In this document: positions 1 to 10,627 of the stretch, piece by piece
Numbering within the stretch: the first letter of the stretch is position 1
Layout of the letters: every line of letters begins with the position of its first letter
DNA from: Prochlorococcus sp. AG-363-B05
GTDB lineage: Bacteria > Cyanobacteriota > Cyanobacteriia > PCC-6307 > Cyanobiaceae
Assembly: GCA_003278445.1 (NCBI GenBank)
Contig: QCFD01000001.1
Location: 1 to 64,000 of the forward strand
Length of the DNA: 64,000 nt
Direction: 5' to 3'
Position numbers and translations under genes: made by a program
The notes under the pieces: model-generated
Database searches by the model: none
The model's input: only the letters and a program-made list of their open reading frames with translations
What the model was told of the DNA's origin: nothing

Positions 1-2
1 TC

Positions 3-566
3 AAAGCTCCTATTTTAATTAGTCGACTAATTAAAATAGGAGCAGAAGTCAAATGCGTAATAACTCCAAGTGCTGCAAAATTAGTTAGCCCCTTATCTTT
101 ATCCACCTTAAGCAGAAATAAATGTTATCAAAATCAAGATCAGTGGGAGGACTATCAAACAAAACCTTTGCATATTGCTTTAGCGGAGTGGGCAGAACTA
201 ATAATAGTTGCCCCAATGAGCGCAACATCATTATCAAAATTTACCAATGGAAATGCTGATGGACTTTTGGCAAGCATTCTTTTAGCCGCTCAATCACAAA
301 TAGTAATTGCTCCAGCAATGAACACTTCAATGTGGTCAAATCAATCAGTAAAAAAGAATTGGAATGACTTAAAAAATATAAATCAAGTTATTAGCCTAGA
401 ACCTAGTGAAGGCCTTTTAGCTTGCGACAGGATTGGTGACGGAAAAATGATCAATTTAGATTTGATTGAATTAGCTTCTACTAACTTACTGCTTATTTCT
501 ATTTCTCTATTGACTGGACCAGGATGTAGAACAGGAGCTTTTTTCTTACACCATTTTAGACTTTGA
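3..566 (+). CDS. coaBC: Phosphopantothenoylcysteine decarboxylase (CoaC/Dfp flavoprotein domain); 5' end outside window, CoaB half absent
   Basis: Frame open from the left edge ([27 protein letters not shown]...[19 protein letters not shown]...APAMNTSMW...[14 protein letters not shown]); similarity ends near 470, then runs antisense to pyrB. Confidence 0.8.
   Translation, partial: KAPILISRLIKIGAEVKCVITPSAAKLVSPLSLSTLSRNKCYQNQDQWEDYQTKPLHIALAEWAELIIVAPMSATSLSKFTNGNADGLLASILLAAQSQIVIAPAMNTSMWSNQSVKKNWNDLKNINQVISLEPSEGLLACDRIGDGKMINLDLIELASTNLLLISISLLTGPGCRTGAFFLHHFRL
6..43. repeat. 38-bp perfect palindrome GCTCCTATTTTAATTAGTC|GACTAATTAAAATAGGAGC inside coaC coding sequence
   Basis: All 19 base pairs checked; symmetry breaks at 5/44. 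Confidence 0.97.
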
Positions 567-1399
567 TGTGTAATTCCATATTGTTCATGATAAGTATCTA
601 GATCGGTAAGCATATTTTGCTGCATTCTCTCTTTCTGAATTCGAAGTGTCATGACAGCATCGGCATTTCTTAAAGCATCTTTTAGAGATCTTTCTATGCA
701 AACAATCCCTCGCTTATTGACTGGATCAATTTTCTGTCCTGGCGGAGGATTTAAAACAAAATCATTAAATTCATCTGGAAGTAGACTTGGAGGACCACAA
801 AGTGTTACGTCAGCACCACACGCAGTCAGTGCCCAAAGGTTGGATCTAGCAACTCGAGAATGAAGAATATCTCCAACTATTGTTATCTTTTTCTTTAAAA
901 GACTGTTTGTAGATACTTCTTTGGGATTAAAGAAAGAAGCAAGTGTAAATAAATCCAATAGTCCTTGACTTGGATGACTGTGATATCCATCCCCTGCATT
1001 AAGAATAGATATATTAATATTATTTGTGTCTACGTAATTAGCTAAATCGGCGGGTACATTAGTTGATTCATGCCTAATTACTAAAATATCAGCTCCCATT
1101 GAGATATAAGTCAGAATAGTATCTAAAGGGGTCTCCCCTTTGCTTAAAGAACTTGAAGATACAGAAAAATTTTGAACATCAGCAGATAGTCTCTTGGCTG
1201 CAAGTTCAAAGCTAGAACGTGTTCTTGTGCTTGGCTCGAAAAATAAGTTGGTAATTAATTTTCCTTGAAGAGCTGGAAGCTTTCTAGAACTTGATTTATG
1301 TACATCTTTAAATCTTGTTGTTAGTTCTAAAACTGTTTTGTAGTCATCTAAAGAAAAAGTAGATAGATCAAGAATGTGATTATGGTTCCAATTATTCAT
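383..1399 (-). CDS. pyrB: Aspartate carbamoyltransferase catalytic subunit, atypical C-terminus
   Basis: [42 protein letters not shown] motifs; lacks the expected terminal NGIPxRMALLYLL-like helix. Confidence 0.9.
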   Translation of the reverse strand: MNNWNHNHILDLSTFSLDDYKTVLELTTRFKDVHKSSSRKLPALQGKLITNLFFEPSTRTRSSFELAAKRLSADVQNFSVSSSSLSKGETPLDTILTYISMGADILVIRHESTNVPADLANYVDTNNINISILNAGDGYHSHPSQGLLDLFTLASFFNPKEVSTNSLLKKKITIVGDILHSRVARSNLWALTACGADVTLCGPPSLLPDEFNDFVLNPPPGQKIDPVNKRGIVCIERSLKDALRNADAVMTLRIQKERMQQNMLTDLDTYHEQYGITHQSLKWCKKKAPVLHPGPVNREIEISSKLVEANSIKSKLIIFPSPILSQAKRPSLGSRLIT

Positions 1400-1965
1400 A
1401 ATCCCTCAAATGAGGATGGGCGCCAACATTGACTTATTGGAGGAGTTTTATCTCCTTTAACCCTTTTACTAACACTTCTACTACTTTCTAGATACCATCG
1501 CCAAGGTATATCTTTAGCTTGAGATATGCCGATTCTAGTTGTTTGTATAATTTTCCCTATATTTTTTAAACTTTCCCCCTCAGTCAACCAAAAATCATTT
1601 TTAGGTGACAAAAGTAAATTGTTATGATTTCTATTCAATCCAAATCTTTTTGCTAATAATCCTGGACCAGAGGCTATTCGCTCATCTTCCCCTTTAATTG
1701 CGATCGATCTAAGAAGAACACCATTTGCCCAATTTTTCTTACCAGTAACAATATTTACGCAATTATAAATACCGTATGAAAGGTATATATACAAATTACC
1801 AGGCTCCCCAAATAAGGTTTCGTTCCTTTGAGTTTTACCTGAGAAACCATGGCATGAGGCTTCCTCCTCTGAATATGCTTCTGTTTCAACAATGACGCCA
1901 GAATAGTATTTGTTTTTGGAAATTCGCTTTATTAAAAAGCAACCTATTAAATTTGGAGCTACCAA
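1396..1965 (-). CDS. mpg: 3-methyladenine DNA glycosylase (AAG/MPG family)
   Basis: [51 protein letters not shown] typical of the family. Confidence 0.88.
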   Translation of the reverse strand: MVAPNLIGCFLIKRISKNKYYSGVIVETEAYSEEEASCHGFSGKTQRNETLFGEPGNLYIYLSYGIYNCVNIVTGKKNWANGVLLRSIAIKGEDERIASGPGLLAKRFGLNRNHNNLLLSPKNDFWLTEGESLKNIGKIIQTTRIGISQAKDIPWRWYLESSRSVSKRVKGDKTPPISQCWRPSSFEGL

Positions 1966-2110
1966 ATGGGATGGTCTAGAAAAAAATTCTTTTTTAAGAA
2001 GTGAGATTGCTGTACTCTTTATTTACAGCCTATATTAGTTAGTGATGCCAACCTTTTGCTTATTCTGGTTGGCGGAAGATTACTAACTTTGAAAATTCCC
2101 GAACATAATC

Positions 2111-2398
2111 ATGACTAAAATCTCCTCATCAGATGTACGTAAGGTTGCTCAGTTAGCCCGGTTAGAACTGCCAGAAGATCAGATTGAAATGTATACATCT
2201 CAACTAGAAGAAATTCTTTCTTATGTTGATCACTTGCAAGAAATAGATACTCAAAATGTACCTCCAACTACTAGAGCTGTAGAAGTGGTTAATGAAATGA
2301 GAGAAGATTTGGTTGATGTTAAATGTTCAAGAGAGGAGATTCTGAATCAAGCTCCACATAGAGAAGGCGATTTTTTTAGAGTTCCGAAAATACTTTAA
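2111..2398 (+). CDS. gatC: Aspartyl/glutamyl-tRNA amidotransferase subunit C
   Basis: 95 aa; [39 protein letters not shown]. Confidence 0.93.
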   Translation: MTKISSSDVRKVAQLARLELPEDQIEMYTSQLEEILSYVDHLQEIDTQNVPPTTRAVEVVNEMREDLVDVKCSREEILNQAPHREGDFFRVPKIL

Positions 2399-2407
2399 AT
2401 TTCAATA

Positions 2408-3445
2408 CTAATTTCTTTTGTTATCAGTTCTAATAGCAGTTTTATTGATTAATTTTATATAGCTTTTTCTCAAATTATTGCTAGGTAATATTCTTGCTAT
2501 TGATCTCATTTTACTTCTTCTTTTTTTATGACTTCTAATTCCAAGAATTACATCATAAAGAAAATTAAGACTATCTTGTTTAGTTTCAAAAATCCCAATT
2601 CTCTGAGGAGACCCCTTTTTATCTAAAAGTGGTTTTGTTGCCTCGTAAGCTGGTTTATATTCAAACCATGGAATAGATGGCCATAAATGGTGAACTAAAT
2701 GATAGTTTTGTCCCATTATTAATAAGTTCATTAATTTACTTGGATAAACTCTTGCGTTTTTCCATCTATTCCTTGATTGGAAAGGTCGATGTGGTAGATA
2801 ATCAAAAAATATTCCTAAAGTTACACCAACCATTAGTGCTGGTCCAAACCATAAGTTGTAAATTACATTCATAAAATTATATTTAATTCCTGCAATGATA
2901 ATGCAAACAAATATTCCTCTCTCTATTCCCCATTGCATTAATTCGTATCTTCTCCAAAGTTTTCGCTCAAAGAAAAAATATTCATGATAAAAAAATCTTG
3001 GAGCAATCAACCAAACAGGTCCAAAAGTGCTAACTATGTGATCTGGGTCATTTTTGGGGTCATTAACGTATTTGTGATGCTCCAGATGAACTCGAGTAAA
3101 TACTGGAAAACTAAAACCTAATAATATTGCTGCTCCATGCCCCATTAATTGATTAATCCATTTATTGGGATGCGCAGCGTTGTGACAGGCGTCATGAATA
3201 ACTGTGCCCTCCATATGCAGAGCCAAAAAAGATAATGCAACTAAAATAGGTAACGGCCAATTACCTTGATACCACTGCCAGACACTAAGTATTGCAAGCA
3301 AATATCCACCAAAGAAAAGACTTAAAGTTACATTTAAAGGCTTTGGGGGATCAAGATATTCTTGTATTTCATTTTGCCAGTCGCTTAATGACTTCAGCTT
3401 TCTCTTTGCTTCATTTTTGTCCGACCTCGATAAGCATTGGGTCAT
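2408..3445 (-). CDS. crtR: Beta-carotene hydroxylase / fatty-acid desaturase family
   Basis: Histidine boxes HDACHNAAH, HLEHHKYV, HLVHHLWP; neighbourhood typical of Prochlorococcus. Confidence 0.85.
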   Translation of the reverse strand: MTQCLSRSDKNEAKRKLKSLSDWQNEIQEYLDPPKPLNVTLSLFFGGYLLAILSVWQWYQGNWPLPILVALSFLALHMEGTVIHDACHNAAHPNKWINQLMGHGAAILLGFSFPVFTRVHLEHHKYVNDPKNDPDHIVSTFGPVWLIAPRFFYHEYFFFERKLWRRYELMQWGIERGIFVCIIIAGIKYNFMNVIYNLWFGPALMVGVTLGIFFDYLPHRPFQSRNRWKNARVYPSKLMNLLIMGQNYHLVHHLWPSIPWFEYKPAYEATKPLLDKKGSPQRIGIFETKQDSLNFLYDVILGIRSHKKRRSKMRSIARILPSNNLRKSYIKLINKTAIRTDNKRN

Positions 3446-3496
3446 TGCATGATGTGATTGAGATTAGGTTAAACCTGTAACAGCTTAAGTAAAAAA

Positions 3497-3578
3497 TGCC
3501 CACCGGGAGACTTGAACTCCCACGACCGAAGTCACTGGTACCTAAAACCAGCGCGTCTACCAATTCCGCCAGGTGGGC
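3497..3578 (-). tRNA. tRNA-Leu(UAG)
   Basis: Reverse complement GCCCACCTGGCGGAATTGGTAGACGCGCTGGTTTTAGGTACCAG...GGTGGGCA; cloverleaf, anticodon TAG, variable arm. Confidence 0.95.
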
Positions 3579-3779
3579 CAAAGGTTTTGACCTTTTGTTA
3601 GCAGATTCTAGCAGCTCGTTGATGGCGATTTGAAGAGTATTTTGATTAGTGATCGTAAAAGATTAATGTAATTTTTATATTTATCAATTAGAAATTTGGA
3701 ATGTGCTTTTATGACGCATGATTTTTAGTTTTTTCAATGAGCCTCGAGTAGGGCAAAATAAACTCATATTGTCAAAAAC

Positions 3780-4295
3780 ATGCTTATTTCTATTTTTGGA
3801 TACTTTTTTCTTTTTGTGGGGTTGTTGATATTGGCTTTACCTTTGATTCTTGTCGAATTAAGTAGGCCGCGAGACTGGTTAATAGGTGGACTTTTTTTAT
3901 TTCAAGGATTATTTCTTTTAGTTGAGAGCGATCTTTTGAGAGGTTCTATCAATGTACTTGTGATTTCCATGTCAATTTTGTACGGAATAATGGTGTTAGA
4001 AATTATTCAAAATAGATGGTATCAATTAAGTTTTGAAGAAAAAAAGCGGATTTCATCTTTTGAGCGATGGTATGAATCTTTTAAACAGTTGGGCCAAATT
4101 TTTGCTCTGTTAGGAGGTGGCTTATTAAAGTTTTTAGAAAGCTTTAGGACTGCATCTGAAAAACCTTTAACCGAAAAGAAATGGATTCGCCCAGAAGTTC
4201 AAGGGGAAATCAAGAAAGTAGTTGCTAAATCTGATCCAACGACTTCCAATAAGGTTAGCAATCAAGAATTAACTGAAAATGAAGAGACTTCTTGA
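3780..4295 (+). CDS. Ycf66-like membrane protein
   Basis: Hydrophobic N-terminus with ELSRPRDWLIGGLFLFQGLFLL and MVLEIIQNRWYQLSFEEKKR. Confidence 0.65.
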   Translation: MLISIFGYFFLFVGLLILALPLILVELSRPRDWLIGGLFLFQGLFLLVESDLLRGSINVLVISMSILYGIMVLEIIQNRWYQLSFEEKKRISSFERWYESFKQLGQIFALLGGGLLKFLESFRTASEKPLTEKKWIRPEVQGEIKKVVAKSDPTTSNKVSNQELTENEETS

Positions 4296-4346
4296 TAAGG
4301 TTAAAGGGCCTAAGGCACCTTTGATGATTATTGAATATTTCTCCAA

Positions 4347-7250
4347 GTGAATAAGGTCAATCAAGCTTCTCAAAAGGATGGTCCCTCTTACAAAGAAACT
4401 CTCAACCTTTTGCAGACTAAGTTTGGGATGAGGGCAAATGCAACTCTTAGAGAACCAGAGTTGCAAGATTTTTGGAGTGAAAAAAAAATTAATTTCGACT
4501 TAGGCCTAAATAATTCTGGTGAAACTTTTACTTTGCATGATGGTCCCCCATACGCCAATGGGAAACTTCATATGGGACATGCACTTAACAAGGTCTTGAA
4601 GGACATCATAAATAAATTTCAAACAATGCAAGGAAAAAAAGTTTGTTATGTGCCTGGATGGGATTGCCATGGATTACCTATTGAATTGAAAGTTCTTCAA
4701 GCTTTAGATAAATCTCAACGAGCTGAATTAACCCCTATTAAGTTGAGGAAAAAAGCTGCTGTTTATGCGAAAAAGCAAGTTTCTAATCAAATGGATGGGT
4801 TTAAAAGATGGGGAATATGGGGTGATTGGAATAATCCCTATCTAACCTTGGATAAACAATTTGAAGCTTCGCAGGTCAAATTGTTTGGCGAAATGTTTTT
4901 TAAAGGATATATATATAGAGGGTTAAAACCAGTTCATTGGAGTCCAAGCTCTCAAACTGCATTGGCTGAGGCGGAATTGGAATATCCGAGAGGTCATGTT
5001 AGCCAAAGTATTTATGTGGGATTTCATGTTGATCAAATACCAAAAATATTAAAGCAAGAAATTTATGACCAGGCTGCAGATCTGTTTGATTTTGAAGGGA
5101 CATTAAAACAAATTAAACTTGTTATTTGGACGACTACTCCTTGGACAATTCCTGCAAATCAAGCTATATCTGTTAATCAAAAACTAGATTATGTAATTGC
5201 TGAAGGTTCTGATCAATCATTTATAATTACTGCTAGTGATCTTTTAGAAAAAGTTTCTAAGAGTGTAGGAATTGATTTTAAAAGAAGAGTGTTAATTAAA
5301 GGATATCTACTAGATGGAATTATATATAAAAACCCTTTATTCGATAGAAATAGTCCTGTTGTTTTAGGTGGAGATTATATAACAACTGAATCAGGGACTG
5401 GGTTGGTTCATACTGCTCCTGGTCACGGTGTTGATGATTTTAAAACTGGTAAGAAATATAATTTACCTATTTCATGTCCAGTTGATGAAAAAGGATTTTT
5501 AACTAGTGAAGCCGGTAAGTTCGAAGGCTTAAATGTATTAAAAGATGCGAATAATAGGATAATTAATGATCTTATTCATGCAAAAGCTCTGCTTAAGGAA
5601 ATTCCATATGAGCATAAATATCCGTATGATTGGAGAACTAAAAAACCAACCATTTTTAGAGCAACAGAGCAGTGGTTCGCATCTATCGAAGGCTTTAGAG
5701 AAAAGGCATTATCTGCAATAGAAGATGTTACTTGGATGCCCGAATCTGGGAAGAATCGAATCGATTCAATGGTTCGAGAAAGAGGGGATTGGTGTATCTC
5801 TAGACAAAGGACTTGGGGTGTACCAATACCAGTATTTTATGAAGAGACTGGTAAGGAAATTTTGCTAAATAAAGAAACTATTTCTCATATTGTAGATTTA
5901 TTTGCTACTCATGGAGCAGATATTTGGTGGGAATATGAAGTCTCAAAGCTTTTACCTCCTTCTTACTTAGGTGATGCAAGTAGATGGAAAAAAGGAACTG
6001 ATACGATGGATGTTTGGTTTGATTCTGGATCTAGTTGGTCTTCAGTCATCTCTAAAAAAAATAATTTAAATTATCCAGCAGATCTATACTTGGAGGGATC
6101 TGATCAACATCGTGGTTGGTTCCAATCTTCTTTATTAACCTCTGTTGCAGTAAATGATCATGCACCTTTTAAAAAAGTCCTTACGCATGGTTTTGCTTTA
6201 GATGAAAAAGGTAGGAAAATGAGTAAATCCTTAGGAAATATTATCGATCCTCTAGTTATAATTAATGGTGGTTCAAATAAGAAGACAGATCCTGCTTATG
6301 GGGCTGATGTTTTGAGGCTTTGGGTTAGTTCTGTTGATTATTCTGCCGATGTGCCTATTGGATCAAACATCTTAAAACAAATCTCTGATGTTTATCGTAA
6401 GGTTAGAAATACTTCTAGGTATCTGTTAGGTAATCTTTATGATTTTGATTATCAAAATGATGCTATTGATATTTCAGAATTACCCTTATTAGATAAATGG
6501 ATGTTGAATAGAACGGCTGAAGTGATAGATGAGATAACTTATGCATTCTCTAATTTTGAATTTTCAAGGTTTTTCCAAACAATCCAAAACTTTTGTGTAG
6601 TAGATTTATCTAATTTTTACTTAGATATAGCAAAAGATAGGTTATACGTGAGCTCGAAATCTGACTTTAGAAGAAGAAGTTGCCAGACAGTTTTATCCTT
6701 GGTGATTGAGAAAATATCTGGCTTAATTGCACCTGTTTTATGTCATATGGCAGAAGATATCTGGCAGAATATTCCATATAAATTAGAAGAAGTCTCTGTA
6801 TTCCAAAGAGGTTGGCCTAAACCACCAGAAGAATGGAGAAATAATAGTCTTAATAATCATATTAGTGAACTTAGAAAACTCAGAACAGTTATTAATCGTA
6901 TGTTGGAAAGTTGCCGAAATGATAAAGAACTAGGTTCTTCTTTAGAAGCATCAGTTCGAGTTGATATTACTGATAAAAAAGTTCAATCTGCTATCGAATG
7001 GTTATCTCAAAGTGAATCTAATAAGGTGGATATTTTGAGAGATTGGTTTCTTGTCTCATCCTTACAAATTGGTGGTGAACCTTGGGCTGAAGTTTTAGTT
7101 AGTGAGGACAATGATATTGCTTCAGTCGATATTGCAAAAGCAAAAGGGTTAAAGTGTGAAAGATGTTGGCATTACGAAGTTGAAATGAGTAAGAATCAAA
7201 AACATCCAAATATTTGTAATAGGTGTGAAAAAGTTGTTTTATCTATTTAA
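4347..7250 (+). CDS. ileS: Isoleucyl-tRNA synthetase
   Basis: 967 aa; [27 protein letters not shown]-terminal Zn motif CERCWHYE...CNRCEKVV. Confidence 0.98.
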   Translation: MNKVNQASQKDGPSYKETLNLLQTKFGMRANATLREPELQDFWSEKKINFDLGLNNSGETFTLHDGPPYANGKLHMGHALNKVLKDIINKFQTMQGKKVCYVPGWDCHGLPIELKVLQALDKSQRAELTPIKLRKKAAVYAKKQVSNQMDGFKRWGIWGDWNNPYLTLDKQFEASQVKLFGEMFFKGYIYRGLKPVHWSPSSQTALAEAELEYPRGHVSQSIYVGFHVDQIPKILKQEIYDQAADLFDFEGTLKQIKLVIWTTTPWTIPANQAISVNQKLDYVIAEGSDQSFIITASDLLEKVSKSVGIDFKRRVLIKGYLLDGIIYKNPLFDRNSPVVLGGDYITTESGTGLVHTAPGHGVDDFKTGKKYNLPISCPVDEKGFLTSEAGKFEGLNVLKDANNRIINDLIHAKALLKEIPYEHKYPYDWRTKKPTIFRATEQWFASIEGFREKALSAIEDVTWMPESGKNRIDSMVRERGDWCISRQRTWGVPIPVFYEETGKEILLNKETISHIVDLFATHGADIWWEYEVSKLLPPSYLGDASRWKKGTDTMDVWFDSGSSWSSVISKKNNLNYPADLYLEGSDQHRGWFQSSLLTSVAVNDHAPFKKVLTHGFALDEKGRKMSKSLGNIIDPLVIINGGSNKKTDPAYGADVLRLWVSSVDYSADVPIGSNILKQISDVYRKVRNTSRYLLGNLYDFDYQNDAIDISELPLLDKWMLNRTAEVIDEITYAFSNFEFSRFFQTIQNFCVVDLSNFYLDIAKDRLYVSSKSDFRRRSCQTVLSLVIEKISGLIAPVLCHMAEDIWQNIPYKLEEVSVFQRGWPKPPEEWRNNSLNNHISELRKLRTVINRMLESCRNDKELGSSLEASVRVDITDKKVQSAIEWLSQSESNKVDILRDWFLVSSLQIGGEPWAEVLVSEDNDIASVDIAKAKGLKCERCWHYEVEMSKNQKHPNICNRCEKVVLSI

Positions 7251-7284
7251 TTAGTATTTTAATTGAATATAACATTAATCATTT

Positions 7285-7896
7285 TTAGAATTTACCAGCA
7301 AAACGACCGTTTTTTGGGAATTGCATAATTAGCCATTGAATTAAACCTATTGAATACAATATTAAAGTTAAATATGCTAGAAAAGTCGCAAATGTGGTAG
7401 TCCAATTACCACCTAAAATAAATTTGATAATTATTTTTGTAGTTATAAATGAGTTATATGGAATTTCTCTCCAAGTATCACAATAGTTACTACTAATTGA
7501 ATTCAAACACCTCCAGCTAATCAAATGAAGTCCAGTATTTAGTATTCCCCAAAAAGATAAACTCCAACGCCAAATTCTTGTGGTTAATGAAATCGGCTTG
7601 AAAACAAACATTTCATCAATCTCTTGGTTGAGATCAACCCAAAACCAAGTAGAACCAACCATAATTATTGGTGCGATGAATGAAATTAATTGACCTAATT
7701 GGCTATCACCGCTGAGAAATAAAAGATTTATTGCGTAAAGACTAGAAACTTTCCAGTAAATTGATAAAAGTCGATAAATACAGCTTGCATTTGAAATCTT
7801 TGCCCAAATGAATAGAAATAATGGAAGTCCAAATGCAAAGGTGGCAGCAATTCGATATGAAAGCCATACTAGAACTTGGAATTGAGGTTCAGTCAA
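7285..7896 (-). CDS. DUF3177-like multi-spanning membrane protein
   Basis: 203 aa hydrophobic protein located between ileS and trmB. Confidence 0.6.
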   Translation of the reverse strand: MTEPQFQVLVWLSYRIAATFAFGLPLFLFIWAKISNASCIYRLLSIYWKVSSLYAINLLFLSGDSQLGQLISFIAPIIMVGSTWFWVDLNQEIDEMFVFKPISLTTRIWRWSLSFWGILNTGLHLISWRCLNSISSNYCDTWREIPYNSFITTKIIIKFILGGNWTTTFATFLAYLTLILYSIGLIQWLIMQFPKNGRFAGKF

Positions 7897-8094
7897 GAAA
7901 AAAAGCTTATTTATAGTTATTATCAGGCTTAATGTATTCTTTTCATCATTCTTTTTAATTATTAAAGAGTTTTCTCTATATTTGAAAAATTCTTAAGCTA
8001 ATAATTAAATTTATTCTTGTTGATATTTCTTTTTGAGATTTGAAATCAACTTGTTAGGATAATAATTTGACTTATTAATTTTAGGTTTAATACT

Positions 8095-8739
8095 TTGAGA
8101 CAGCATGTAAACCCTCTAAGCCGATTTTTTCAACTACCTTTATCACTTCCTTGTAAGTCTATTCTTTTTAGACATTCTCATTACCCAATTCATATAGATA
8201 TTGGATCTGCTAAAGGTGAATTCTTATTTGAATTGGCATCAAAATATTCAGAGTGGAATTTTTTAGGGTTAGAGATAAGAGAGCCTCTTGTTAGTTCATC
8301 TGAAAGAAAAAGAAAAGAATTAGGATTGGAAAATTTAAAATTCCTATTTTGCAATGTGAATGTAAGCTTGGACGAATGGTTGTCAGACTTAGATTATAAT
8401 CAATTAAAAAGGGTTTCAATTCAATTCCCAGACCCTTGGTTTAAGAGAAAACACTTTAAAAGAAGAGTCTTAAAAAAAAGTCTTCTTAATTCTATTGCTA
8501 GATATATGAGTAAGGATGGTGAACTTTTTATTCAAAGTGATATATTTAAGCTTACTGAATCTATGACTAATGTTATTGATAATAGTACTTACTTTGATAG
8601 AAAAGATTTAGAGGGACTGAAATGGCTTGATAAAAATCCTTATGATGCATATACAGATCGTGAATTTTTTGTTATGGGAAAAAATTTACCAATCTATAGA
8701 GCAATGTATATTAGAAATAGCAAAATATTCATCAATTAA
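8095..8739 (+). CDS. trmB: tRNA (guanine-N7-)-methyltransferase
   Basis: DIGSAKGEFLFELA, NFLGLEIREPLV, QFPDPWFKRKHFKRRVL; TTG start. Confidence 0.92.
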   Translation: MRQHVNPLSRFFQLPLSLPCKSILFRHSHYPIHIDIGSAKGEFLFELASKYSEWNFLGLEIREPLVSSSERKRKELGLENLKFLFCNVNVSLDEWLSDLDYNQLKRVSIQFPDPWFKRKHFKRRVLKKSLLNSIARYMSKDGELFIQSDIFKLTESMTNVIDNSTYFDRKDLEGLKWLDKNPYDAYTDREFFVMGKNLPIYRAMYIRNSKIFIN

Positions 8740-8820
8740 TTAAATTTATTTATATTATTATTTTATGTTTTTTAAATCATAAAATTTGTATATAATAATT
8801 TTATTAGTAATTATCATCTG

Positions 8821-9396
8821 ATGATGGATGCCAACAATACTGATAGTGATCTAAGCTTTCTTCAAAAATATTTTTTAGTTTTTATTAGTATTTTTCTGGT
8901 TATTTCTTTATTTTTTTTCCGAAATGGATTTAAGGCCAATGCGATGCTTGACGTATTGGCGAAAAACTCCCTTTTACCTGAAACGGCTTTGTCAAATGGA
9001 AAACCTACAGTGTTTGAATTTTATGCAGATTGGTGCGAAGCCTGTAAGGAAATGGCTCCTGATATGGTTGAGGTTGAAAAGCAAACATCAACCAAGGTTG
9101 ATGTTGTTTTGCTTAATGTTGATAATTCAAGGTGGACTGATTTGATTGACAAGTATGATGTAAATGGTATCCCTAAATTGATTTTTTTTGATAATAAAGG
9201 AGAATTTAAGGGCTTTTCGTTAGGAGTAAGAAAATATAGTGAACTTAATGCAATATTTCTTGCCTTAATTAATAATTCAGAATTACCATCTTTTAGTAAA
9301 TTATCTAATTCAAGTGACTTAAATTTAGAAACTAATTTTAAAGAAAGTAATTTAAATAATGTTGTTTTATCTGAAGGCCCTAGAAATCATAGCTAA
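8821..9396 (+). CDS. txlA: Membrane-anchored thioredoxin-like protein TxlA/HCF164
   Basis: N-terminal TM helix; YADWCEACKEMAPD active site (WCEAC). Confidence 0.88.
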   Translation: MMDANNTDSDLSFLQKYFLVFISIFLVISLFFFRNGFKANAMLDVLAKNSLLPETALSNGKPTVFEFYADWCEACKEMAPDMVEVEKQTSTKVDVVLLNVDNSRWTDLIDKYDVNGIPKLIFFDNKGEFKGFSLGVRKYSELNAIFLALINNSELPSFSKLSNSSDLNLETNFKESNLNNVVLSEGPRNHS

Positions 9397-10031
9397 CCTT
9401 GCCAATTCAATGCTGATGAAACTACAGGGTATTCTTTTATAAAAATATTTTTGCATTCTTTTGCAATATCCATATGCTCTTTTTGAGTTCCGTTAGCAGT
9501 TCTTAGGTTGATATAATGAATCCATGATCGACATGAACCCGTCATATAAATTCTGGTTGGTGTAGCTAGTGGAAGTACAAACCTTGCACATTCTTTGGCT
9601 ATTCCAGCTTCTAGCATTTCTTCATAAAGTTGTTTATTTAGATTGAATTGATGTTTGATTTTTTTATTAAATTGACTCACAAGTTCTTCAGGTAAGTCTG
9701 AAATTGAGTTTTGCCTATTTTTTCTATCTTGTCTTCTTAATTCGGGTAAAGGAATTTCTCCTAATTGTCTACTATCTGCATAACGTTGAGAGAATTCTTG
9801 AAAAGTAAATGATCTATGTCTTAAAATTTGTGCCGCAATTCCACGAGTGGTTTCTATTTGCAAAGTCATATAAGCTTGCTCAAATACACTCCAATGTTCA
9901 TTCTTTATGCAATATCCGATTAATTTAGTAAAGTCATTATTATCTTGATTTTTTGGATTACTAACTCTGGCAATGTATGCCATGCTTTTTTCAGCATCTG
10001 GTGTACAAGTTATTAATTGAACAATACTCAT
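9393..10031 (-). CDS. thyX: Flavin-dependent thymidylate synthase
   Basis: ThyX motif RHRSFTFQEFSQRYAD. Confidence 0.95.
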   Translation of the reverse strand: MSIVQLITCTPDAEKSMAYIARVSNPKNQDNNDFTKLIGYCIKNEHWSVFEQAYMTLQIETTRGIAAQILRHRSFTFQEFSQRYADSRQLGEIPLPELRRQDRKNRQNSISDLPEELVSQFNKKIKHQFNLNKQLYEEMLEAGIAKECARFVLPLATPTRIYMTGSCRSWIHYINLRTANGTQKEHMDIAKECKNIFIKEYPVVSSALNWQG

Positions 10032-10033
10032 AT

Positions 10034-10627
10034 TTACACTTTTGCTAAAGTTACTTTTTCTGGTTGATGCTGATATTTACCTTTTCTATCACTGTAGGTT
10101 GTCTCGCAAGGGTCACCTTCAAAGAAAAGTAATTGACAAATTCCTTCATCTGCATAAATCCTGCAATCAGCACCAGAGCTATTACTAAATTCAAGGGTTA
10201 AATGACCTTCCCAGCTTGCTTCTGCTGGAGTTGTATTTACAATTATTCCTAACCGAGCATATGTACTTTTTCCGAGACAAATTACAGTAATATTAGAAGG
10301 GACTTTCATCTTTTCTAATGCAACACCAAGGCCGTAAGAGTGCGCAGGTAAAATAAAATATCTACCGTCTTTATCTTCTTGTAAATCTGTAGATTCTAAA
10401 TTAGAAGGATTAAATTTTTTAGGATTCATTACTGTTCCAGGAACATGTCTAAAAATCAAAAACTCTTTAGAAGAAAGACGCAAATCGTATCCATATGAAG
10501 AGCAACCAAAGCTTAAGACAGGTGATTTTTTCGAATCTGGTTCAAGATGTCTTATTAGTTTTTCTTGAAATGGTTCAAGCATTCCTAAAGAAGCCTGCTC
10601 TGAAATCCAACGATCGTTTTTTAACAT
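10034..10627 (-). CDS. dcd: dCTP deaminase
   Basis: SFGCSSYGYDLRLS, GKSTYARLGIIVNTTPAEASWEGHLTLEFSN. Confidence 0.93.
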   Translation of the reverse strand: MLKNDRWISEQASLGMLEPFQEKLIRHLEPDSKKSPVLSFGCSSYGYDLRLSSKEFLIFRHVPGTVMNPKKFNPSNLESTDLQEDKDGRYFILPAHSYGLGVALEKMKVPSNITVICLGKSTYARLGIIVNTTPAEASWEGHLTLEFSNSSGADCRIYADEGICQLLFFEGDPCETTYSDRKGKYQHQPEKVTLAKV

